NCBI GenBank assembly: GCA_021401465.1
Contig: JADDMT010000015.1
Coordinates: forward strand, 124,001-188,000
Direction of reading: 5' to 3'
DNA from: Teratosphaeria epicoccoides
Lineage: Eukaryota; Ascomycota; Dothideomycetes; Mycosphaerellales; Teratosphaeriaceae
DNA: 64,000 bases
The notes under the pieces were generated by a model. The model saw only the letters and a program-made list of their open reading frames with translations, was not told the DNA's origin and did not search any database. Shown here one piece after another: positions 56,305-64,000 of this stretch; position 1 is the stretch's first letter, and every line of letters begins with the position of its first letter. Made by a program: the position numbers and the translations under genes.

Positions 56305-57801
56305 TTAGCGACTACTAGTCAGGGGCTTCCTGACCGAACCCGAAGCAGGAGAGTCTTTCTTGTTACAGTCCGCTAGGGACTACCTACCCGCACGGGGTCT
56401 ACTAAACACCCCGAAGCGACCATGAGTAACAGGGGTAGCAACGCCACGAAGAGAGGCTAGCATCTTCTTCTTTAGTAGGTTGCGAGGGAGCTTGTCTTTA
56501 GAGCCTATAGTAGCCAGAGAACTAGCGACATTTTTACCGCGCCTAGTCGCGACGACTACCTTACCCTTAGCATCAGAAGGCAAAGAGACTCGAGCGCGCT
56601 TGCGGCTGTCGCGCTCGGCCCTCGAGATCATCTTGCGCTTCTTGACACGAGTGTCGACTACATCATTAGACTTAGTGTCCCCCTTAGGCGTAACTAGTGT
56701 AGTGACACTATAGCGCGAAGGGATCATGTCAGGACCGAAGGTATCCTAGACGTCATCATCCTCCTTATCCTCAAAAATCTAGCCTAGAGGCTTGCGCCTT
56801 AGCGTCTTGACGGACATAGTGCGGGTCGCAAGCAGGGAAGGTTCGGCTTCCTCGTTACTAACCTTAATTTTGGCCCTAGCCTTCTTCTTCTTCTTAGACA
56901 GTAGCGTCGAGGCGGCGTAGGCAGCGGCGCTACAATGTGTTAGCTATACGTACGCGACAGGATTTGAGTAAGTAACTTACGGCTTAGTCCTCGGGACTAG
57001 CTTAGAGGCAGGCTGTCTCTCGGTATGGCGCTAGGGCGTAGCCTTAGCAGCGGGAGCGGTGAATTGCTTGATGACCTTCTTGCAGATTATCCGCGTCTCG
57101 AAGTCATTGTTAATAGAGGTAAGGGCCCCGAGTTGCTAACGCTGACGGCTAGTCGGATATTTCTCGACGCTAACGTTAGCCTAGCGGAGAAAGTCAGCAT
57201 TTATACTTAGAGGGTACCCGCACTATATGCGTACTATGGCGAAGGTCTCGACCCTAACAGTTAGCACCTTCAAGATCTTCTAGACTAAGTCTGCGATTAG
57301 ACCTAGACAAACGTTTTCGCCTGTTAGTAGAGAGTCGAAGCGAACACTGCCGTAAGAACGGTTAGCAGTTACGGTGAAGCACGAGAGGGCGCCGAGCAGG
57401 TAGGCGAGTGCCTCGCGGTACTTAGCCTGTAGCCTGTTTATAGTCAGAGTGCCTTCAGTAATCCCCTCGTCGCGCGTACTCTAGAAGTCATCGATGTTAT
57501 AGCAGAGCTAGTTATACTTGCCGTACACCTCTTCAGGGAGGTCTTAGCATTTTTGATGCTTGCTATTATAGTTGACACAATTACGGTAGATACTGCCCTT
57601 ATCAAATCCGCTAACGTAGATCTCGGCTACGCTTCGGTTAGTACAAGTCACGCATACCTCGCGGGTAGGGGACGCCTTACTAACACGCGGAGGAGAGATG
57701 TGTGTAGCTTAGCTACTAAGGTTGTCGAGGCATCGTCGACATGAGCGACGATCGCGGGTAGAGCGAGTAGCGTCAAACTTAGTCTGTAGTACATAAGCTA
57801 T
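56305..57801 (-). pseudogene. Gypsy-2 antisense accessory ORF, copy B
   Basis: Same 1,497-nt frame as in copy A, on the minus strand; the start codon is ATA and the next in-frame Met is also lost. The Cys zone here reads as C-R-R-C, slightly better preserved than in copy A. The basic C-terminus is clear (KGDTKSNDVVDTRVKKRKMI, RAERDSRKRARVSLPSDAKG, LPRNLLKKKMLASLRGVATP). Confidence 0.7.
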
Positions 57802-57956
57802 TATAGCTAAGACAGGTTAATTAATCTTGATTAATTGATTAAAGAAGAAGAAGCTCTAGTACAGACCTGCAGACACAGCGAGGCGCAAGCTAAGCGAAAT
57901 AGGAGCGGAGGTTAATGTTAGTGTCTTAGAACAGGAAGTTTAGGAAAGCGACGAGG

Positions 57957-57964
57957 TTTTTATA
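57957..57964 (-). promoter_or_regulatory. TATA box of the antisense ORF (copy B)
   Basis: TTTTTATA on the plus strand, i.e. TATAAAAA on the coding strand, in the same GAGGGTATAAAAACCTCGTC context as copies A and C. Confidence 0.6.
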
Positions 57965-58599
57965 CCCTCTGACAGCCCCCCTGTTGCCTACTGCAACCGT
58001 TAAGCTAGTAACTCGAACTACATGCGTAGAGCACCTGCCTTTAGTTAACTTACAAGGGGACCGAATGATGTAATAACAGATAACGCGGCTGTCATGCATG
58101 TGCGCTAACCGCACTCGTGCTAGCCTACTAGCATGAAAATGTGGCGAGGCCCGCGCTAGGAGCGCGCTCCTGCCGTTTTGAGCGGCGCGCGTAGAGCATC
58201 CGCGCACTTTCCTACTACCCTAAGGTTCTGCGACACGTTCTTCACAGTCACGACTAAATAGGGATAGCCAAGCTACTTGGCAAGGCTGGCGCGTATGCTC
58301 GCCCCATAATTTCAAGGATTAACTAAAGTACGTGCTCGTAGTTTCCTAATATCTCGATCCGCATGTAAAGTAAAGGTGTTGCGAAGCCGCCTAACATGTG
58401 ACGGGTTAAAACCCGCCTGAGTTAGTAGCCTCCGCCCTGTACTCGCTACGAAGGTGTTAAGGTATGCGCATAACATATGTTACGTAGGCTATCTACCTAT
58501 TTACCCTTGCGTGGTGTAAGCGTGCTACATCCCGTACCCTATACGTTCCGCGTGCGTCACTTAGTAAGGCTAGGGACATCCTCATAGGAGGAGGGGCAG

Positions 58600-58959
58600 T
58601 AATATAGTTGATACTAGGGGGCCATTAGAACCGCATGGGTTCTAATGCCTACCCTTAGCATGTAGTGACCCTGCCACATATAGTAAGGGGGTCCTTCGTA
58701 CATACGTTAGCTTATATGTTGTCTAAGAGGGATCAGTTGTCGACGTAGGACGCCCCTACGTCGCTAACCCTACAGTACCCCTGCGAGGTTAGGCTCGGAC
58801 ATGCTTTCCCTAATTAAGGAGCGTCGGGGGTTATAAGCACCCTTAGCGCTACCTCTGTAATAAGCAGAAAGCAGCGCTATCTTGTACCTACTAAAAGGTC
58901 GGATTACTCTGTCATACTGCGAGATATTTCTATATCATATAGCATATACATCTATATCA
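58600..58959 (+). repeat. Gypsy-2 copy B 3' LTR
   Basis: 360 bp from TAATATAGTTGATACTAGGG to ACATCTATATCA, followed directly by GAATA of the interrupted Gypsy-1. Confidence 0.9.
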
Positions 58960-61401
58960 GAATAGTTATCTACTTCCTTTGCTCTCGGAATTGCAGGACT
59001 GCCTATAAGGAGCGATATAGTTCTCGAAGTTCGACATACCTAGAGCGTATAACCGAATTCGAATTAAGGAAGGCGAAGAATAGAAGACCGCGTTCCGAAC
59101 TAGGTTCGGACACTACGAGTACATAGTCATGCTATTTAGGTTGACAAACGCCCTAGCTACATAGTAGGCATTTACTAACAATGTGCTACGAGAGTACCTC
59201 GACGTCTTTGTGGTTGTATACCTAGACGACATCCTTGTCTACTCCCGGACGATCGAAGAGCATAGGACTCACGTGCGTAAGGTACTTCAGAAACTCTAGG
59301 ATTACTAGTTAAAGGTCAAGCCTTAGAAGAGCGAGTTTCATAAGCAGGAAGTACAATTCCTTAGCTACGTAGTAGCATAGAATAGAATCAAGATAGACAC
59401 TAAGAAAGTCTAGGTCGTAAAAGAGTAGCCTACACTAACTAATGTTAAGGAAGTATAGTCCTTCCTTAGGTTTGCTAACTTCTACCGAAGATTTGTGGCA
59501 AACTATTCGAAGATTACGGCACTACTTACGACTCTTACGACGAAGGATACACTATTCGTATAGGACGACGCCTAACGGAATGCCTTTAAGGAACTTAAGC
59601 GACGATTTACAGATTAGCTAATCTTACTTGTATTCGACCCGGATAAGCCTATTACAGTCGAAACAGATGCCTCTGACGCGGCACTCAGGGCATGCTTGAG
59701 TTAACTAGGACCGAGTAGACGACTACAGCTAGTCGCCTACTACTCGAGGAAATTGTCTAGACCTGAACTCTGTTACGACATCTATGACAAAGAACTTCTA
59801 GCCATAGTAGACGCCTACAAGGCCTAGCGAGTCTACTTAGAAGGTTCTAAGCACTAGGTCACGGTCTAAACAGACCATGAGAGCTTGCGATACTTCACAA
59901 CGACAAAAGAGTTAAACTGACAACAGGTTCGGTAGAGTAAGGAGCTCTCTAGTTTTAACTACAAGATCGTCTATCGTAAGGGGACCGATAACGCACGCGC
60001 CAATGCACTTAGCCGCTAGACGGACTACATGAAGGGCGTGAAGCAGGAGAAACATGCTGTTCTCTAGGAAAATAGCGATAGCACGCTAGGAGTTAACTGA
60101 CTCGCGGCTACGACTGTTACATAGACTAGTGAATTTCAGGACGACCTGAAGAACGCGCTAGTCTACGACCTAACTGCACTTACTGTCCGCGACGACATTA
60201 ATGGACAGGAGGATTAGGAAGACGAAGACGGAATCCTTCTGTTTTAAGGATTAGTATATATGCTAACATCTTTACGATCGGAACTACTACGCCTCCGACA
60301 TGACGTACCTCAGGCAGGACACCCGGGAGTGTCTAAAATGAAGCAAATTCTCCGACAAGAATATTACTTCCCTAGGATGAGCAAGGCAATCGAGGACTAC
60401 GTCTGTCGATATATGACTTGCTAACGAAGTAAGCATGACTATCACAAACCGTATAGGCTACTACGACTACTTAAGGTACCTTAACGGCTATAGGAATCGC
60501 TCGCTATAGACTTTATCGTTAAACTACCTTAGTCGAGAGAACCCGCTACTAATGAGTTCTTCGATAGGATCATGGTAGTAGTCGACTAATTTACTAAGTT
60601 CGGGAAGTTTATCCTATACCGCGAAGACTTCAAGACTAAAGATATCGCGCATGTCTTCATCAAATGGGTAGTAGCACTACATGGCATGCTACAGGACCTA
60701 GTAACGGATCGAGGATCCGTGTTTACCTCTAACTTCTAGAGAGCCCTAATGAGACAATTCTAGGTCAAACATCGACTAAGTACTTCCTTCTACCCTTAGA
60801 CAGATAGACAGACAGAACGTCTAAATCAGACGTTAGAATAGTACCTTCGATCCTATGTGAATAGGGACTAGAACAACTAGGTAGAGTTATTACTAATAGC
60901 ATAGCTCGCGTATAATAGTATGCTAGCAGAGTCGACAGGACTCTCGCCTTTTCAGATAGCATATAGATTAGCTATAGAAGACATTCTAGACGTCTTAGCT
61001 AGTAATCCAAACCTAGTAGCACTCGGACGAGTAGAACATCTACGCTAACTGCAAACAGAAGCACGACTCGACCTGTAGTTCTATTAGCAGAACATGGCAC
61101 GGTACGCGAATCGTAAGAGAATTAAGGGACTAATTCTAAAGGAGGGGGACAAGGTATATCTCCTCTGCCGTCACATCAAATCGGACAAGCTAAGTAAAAA
61201 ACTAGACGCTGTAAAACTAGGACCATTTAGGATCAAGGCTAAGAAGGGACTAGTTAATTTTGAGTTACAGCTACCCGAGCAGATAAGAATATACCCTGTG
61301 TTCTATGTCTCTCTGCTAGAACAAGTAGCGCTAGACGCCGCACTGCAAACGGAACCCTTACTACTTGACCCTGAAGTAGAAGAACCTGAGTACACTGTCG
61401 A
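58960..61401 (+). mobile_element. Gypsy-1 second copy, right piece (RT to chromodomain), truncated at both ends
   Basis: 2,442 bp colinear with Gypsy-1 37666-40107, the same length with no indels. It begins GAATAGTTATC inside reverse transcriptase (KEGEE-stop-KTAFRTRFGHYEY, YLDDILVYS at about 59220). It continues through RNase H (DPDKPITVETDASDAALRAC), the integrase zinc finger and core, and MARYANRKRIKGLILKEGDK (61094), and stops at the start of the chromodomain where Gypsy-2 copy C has inserted. RIP-type stops occur throughout. Differences from the first copy are almost all transitions. Confidence 0.9.
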
Positions 61402-61761
61402 TGATATAGATGTATATGCTATATGATATGGAAATATCTCGCAGTGTGACAGAGTAATCCGACCTTTTAGTAGGTACAAGACAGCGCTGCTTTCTGCTTA
61501 TCGCAGAGGTAGCGCTAAGGGTACTTATAACCCCTGACGCTCCTTAATTAGGGAAAGCATGTCCGAGCCTAACCCTGCAGGGATACTGTAGGGTCAGCGA
61601 CGTAGGGGCGTCCTACGTCGACAACTGATCCTACTCAGACGACATACAAGCCAATGTATGTACGAAGGACCCCCTTGCTATATGTAGCAGGGTTACTACA
61701 TGCTAAGGGTAGGCATTAGAACCTATGTAGTTCTAATAGCCCCCTAGTATTAACCGTATCA
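61402..61761 (-). repeat. Gypsy-2 copy C 3' LTR
   Basis: 360 bp with intact TG...CA ends (TGATATAGATGTATATGCTA to AACCGTATCA), the least mutated termini of the set. Confidence 0.9.
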
Positions 61762-62396
61762 CTACCCCTCCTCCTATGAGGATGTCCCTAGCCTTACTAA
61801 GTAATGCACGCAGAACGTATAGGGTACGGGATGTAGCACGCTTATACTGCGTAAGGGTGAATAGGTAGATAGCCTACGTAACATGTGTCATGCGTATACC
61901 TTAACACCTTCGTAGCAAGTGCGGGGTGGAGGCTGCTAACTTAGGCGGGTTTTAACCCGTCACATGTTAGGCGGCTTCGTAACACCTTCGCTTTACATGC
62001 AGATCGAGATATTAGGAAACTACGAGCACGTACTTTAGTTAATCCTTGAAATTATGGGGCGAGCATACGCGCCAGCCTTGCCAAGTAGCTTGGCTATCCC
62101 TATTTAGTCGTGACTGTGAAGAACGTGTCGCAGAACCTTAGGGTAGTAGGAAAGTGCGCGGATGCTCTACGCGCGCCGCTCAAAACGGCAGGAGCGCGCT
62201 CCTAGCGCGGGCCTCGCCACATTTTCATGCTAGTAGGCTAGCACGAGTGCGGTTAGCGCACATGCATGACAGCCGCGTTATCTGTTATTACATCATTCGG
62301 TCCCCTTGTAAGTTAACTAAAGGCAGGTGCTCTACGCATGTAGTTCGAGTTACTAGCTTAACGGTTGCAGTAGGCAACAGGGGGGCTGTCAGAGGG

Positions 62397-62404
62397 TATA
62401 AAAA
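62397..62404 (+). promoter_or_regulatory. TATA box of the antisense ORF (copy C)
   Basis: TATAAAAA, 163 bp before the position of the ORF start, as in copy A. Confidence 0.6.
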
Positions 62405-62559
62405 CCTCGTCGCTTTCCTAAACTTCCTGTTCTAAGACACTAACATTAACCTCCGCTCCTATTTCGCTTAGCTTGCGCCTCGCTGTGTCTACAGGTCTAT
62501 ACTAGAGCTTATTCTTCTTTAATCAATTAATCAAGATTAATTAACCTGTCTTAGCTATA

Positions 62560-64000
62560 ATAGCTTATATGCTACAGACTAAGTTCGACGCTACTCGCTC
62601 TGCCCGCGATCGTCGCTCGTGTTGACGATGCCTTGACAACCTTAGTAGCTAAGCTGCATACATCTCTCCTCCTTATGTTAGTAAGGCGTCCCCTACCCGC
62701 GAGGTATGCGTGACTTATACTAACCGAAGCGTAGCTAAGATCTACGTCAGCAGATTTGATGAGGGTAGTGTCTACCGCAATTGTGTTAACTGTAATAGCA
62801 AGCATCAAAAATGCTAAGACCTCCCTAAAGAGGTGTATGGCGAGTACAACTAGCTCTGCCGTAACATTAATGACTTCTAGAGTACGCGCGACAAGGGGAT
62901 TACTAAAGGCACTCTGACTATGAATAGGCTACAGGCTAAGTACCGCGAGGTACTCGCCTACCTGCTCGGCGCCCTCTCGTGCTTTACCGCGACTGCTAAC
63001 TGTTCTTACAGCAGTTTTCGCTTCGACTCTCTGCTAACAGGCGAAAACGTTTGTCTAGGTCTAATCGCAGACTTAGTCTAGAAGATCTTGAAGGTGCTAA
63101 CCGTTAGGGTTAAGACCTTCGCCATAGTACGCATATAGTGCAGGTACCCTCCGAGTATAAATGCTAACTTTCTCCGCTAGGCTAACGTTAGCGTCGAGAA
63201 ATATCTAACTAGCTGTTAGCGTTAGCAACTCGGGGCCCTTGCCTCTATTGACGATGACTTTAAGACGCGGATAATCCGCAAGAAGGTCATCAAGCAATTC
63301 ACCGCTCCCGCCGCTAAGGCTACGCCCTAGCGCCATACCGAGAGACAGCCTGCCTCTAAGCCGGTCCTAAGGACTAAGCCGTAAGTTACTTACTCGAATC
63401 CTGTCGCGTGCGTATAGCTAACACATTGTAGCGCTGCCGCCTACGCCGCCTCGACACTACTGTCTAAGAAGAAGAAGAAGGCTAGGGCCAAAATTAAGGT
63501 TAGCGACAAGGAAGCCGAACCTTCCCCGCTTGCGACCTATACTACGTCCGTCAAGACGCTAAGGCACAAGCCTCTAGGCCAGATCTTTGAGGATAAGGAG
63601 GATGATGACGTCTAGGATACCTTCGGTCCTAACGTGATCCCTTTGCGCCATAGTGTCACTACACTAGTTACGCCTAAGGGGGACACCGAGTCTAATGATA
63701 TAGTCGACACTCGTGTCAAGAAGCGCAAGATGATCTCGAGGGCCGAGCGCGACAGCCGCAAGCGCGCTCGAGTCTCTTTGCCTTCTAATGCTAAGGATGA
63801 GGTAGTCGTCACAACTAGGCGTAGTAAGGATGTCGCTAGCTCTCTAGCTACTATAGGCTCTAAAGACAAGCTCCCTCGCAACCTACTAAAGAAGAAGATG
63901 CTAGCCTCTCTTTGCGGCGTTGCTACTCCTGTTACTTATAGTCGCTTCGGGGTGTTTAGTAGACCCCGTGCGGGTAGGCAGTCCCTAGCAGACCGCAACA
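62560..64000 (+). pseudogene. Gypsy-2 antisense accessory ORF, copy C (3' end outside the window)
   Basis: Same frame as copy A; the first codon is ATA but the Met at 62569 is intact. CRRC-type cysteines are partly mutated (a TGA in place of CGA) and the basic C-terminus (LSKKKKKARAKIKVSDKEAE) is present. In this copy the codon matching the 45064 TAG of copy A is CAG, showing that the copy A stop is secondary and the protein continues to the TAA. Confidence 0.7.

Larger units (their letters stand above)
50791..58959 (+). mobile_element. Gypsy-2 copy B: complete Ty3/Gypsy chromovirus, plus orientation
   Basis: 8,169 bp with two 360-bp LTRs (50791-51150, 58600-58959), gag-pol 51200-56164, antisense ORF 57801-56305 and a purine tract AGGAGGAGGGGC just before the 3' LTR. 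Left flank GTTGT and right flank GAATA differ. The partner GAATA is beside copy A, implying exchange between the two copies. Confidence 0.9.
61402..64000 (-). mobile_element. Gypsy-2 copy C, 3' part only (runs off the right edge)
   Basis: It is oriented as copy A and inserted in the Gypsy-1 fragment after GTCGA. It shows the 3' LTR (61402-61761), the region of the antisense promoter and most of the antisense ORF. Gag-pol would lie beyond the window. Confidence 0.9.

Noticed and set aside
57926..58207. 93-codon minus-strand frame repeated identically at 62154-62435 (+)
   Set aside because: It lies in the non-coding promoter region of the antisense ORF in both Gypsy-2 copies and spans the TATA box; the repetition simply reflects the element copies.
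24750..64000. Idea that TAG is a sense codon in these elements
   Set aside because: TAG replaces both Gln and Trp, TAA also occurs, and intact copies at the same positions have CAG or TGG-like codons; host genes use normal stops. Mutation explains it better.
1..64000. tRNA, rRNA, CRISPR or prokaryotic operon features
   Set aside because: None was seen on inspection; the genome is eukaryotic and no cloverleaf or spaced-repeat array was recognised.

Overview
The window is from a filamentous ascomycete (Pezizomycotina). The protein-coding genes have short spliceosomal introns with GTAAGT-type donors and CTRAC-like branch sites. The gene set includes fungal families such as Pal1, Med31, a SEA/GATOR2 subunit, GH3 beta-glucosidase and an NmrA-like protein. 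The repeats carry RIP-like C-to-T damage, which is typical of this group. A Dothideomycete host is my guess from overall gene flavour and cannot be proven here.

Positions 1 to about 24.65 kb are ordinary gene-rich euchromatin. In order they hold: the start of a probable ankyrin-type protein (-), RNA polymerase III subunit Rpc11 (+), the Pal1 morphogenesis protein (-), Mediator Med31 (+), a Ser/Thr-rich single-pass membrane protein (-), an NmrA/isoflavone-reductase-like protein (+), a secreted GH3 beta-glucosidase (-), a frameshifted GNAT acetyltransferase pseudogene (+), a Sea4/Mios-like WD40-RING protein (-), an alpha/beta-hydrolase lipase with a long coiled-coil tail (+), and a secreted 7-bladed lactonase-like protein (-). 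They do not form a cluster or shared pathway.

From about 24.65 kb to the end the DNA changes character abruptly. It is a nest of transposable elements, rich in TA, CTA and CTAG, with coding frames riddled with TAG codons. The layers can be dissected to the base. Family Gypsy-2 (8,169 bp, 360-bp LTRs, chromodomain pol) is present as copy A (-), copy B (+) and the start of copy C (-). Copies A and B form a giant inverted pair around a 135-bp spacer. Family Gypsy-1 (7,017 bp, LTRs of 489 and 484 bp, also a chromovirus) is present once complete at 34.4-41.5 kb, and once as two fragments split by Gypsy-2. A large DNA transposon (25,241-42,533) with a KDZ/Plavaka-type transposase sits inside the 3' LTR of Gypsy-2 copy A. 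It has 24-bp terminal inverted repeats and an 8-bp target duplication, and it was itself later hit by Gypsy-1.

The most interesting content is accessory. The KDZ element carries what look like intron-containing cargo genes: a MYND zinc-finger protein and a methyltransferase-like protein. Both unrelated Gypsy families carry an antisense reading frame between the end of pol and the 3' LTR, tail-to-tail with pol and cysteine-containing. In Gypsy-2 this frame is 1,497 nt, has a TATA box, and keeps exactly the same length in the two complete copies despite heavy point mutation.
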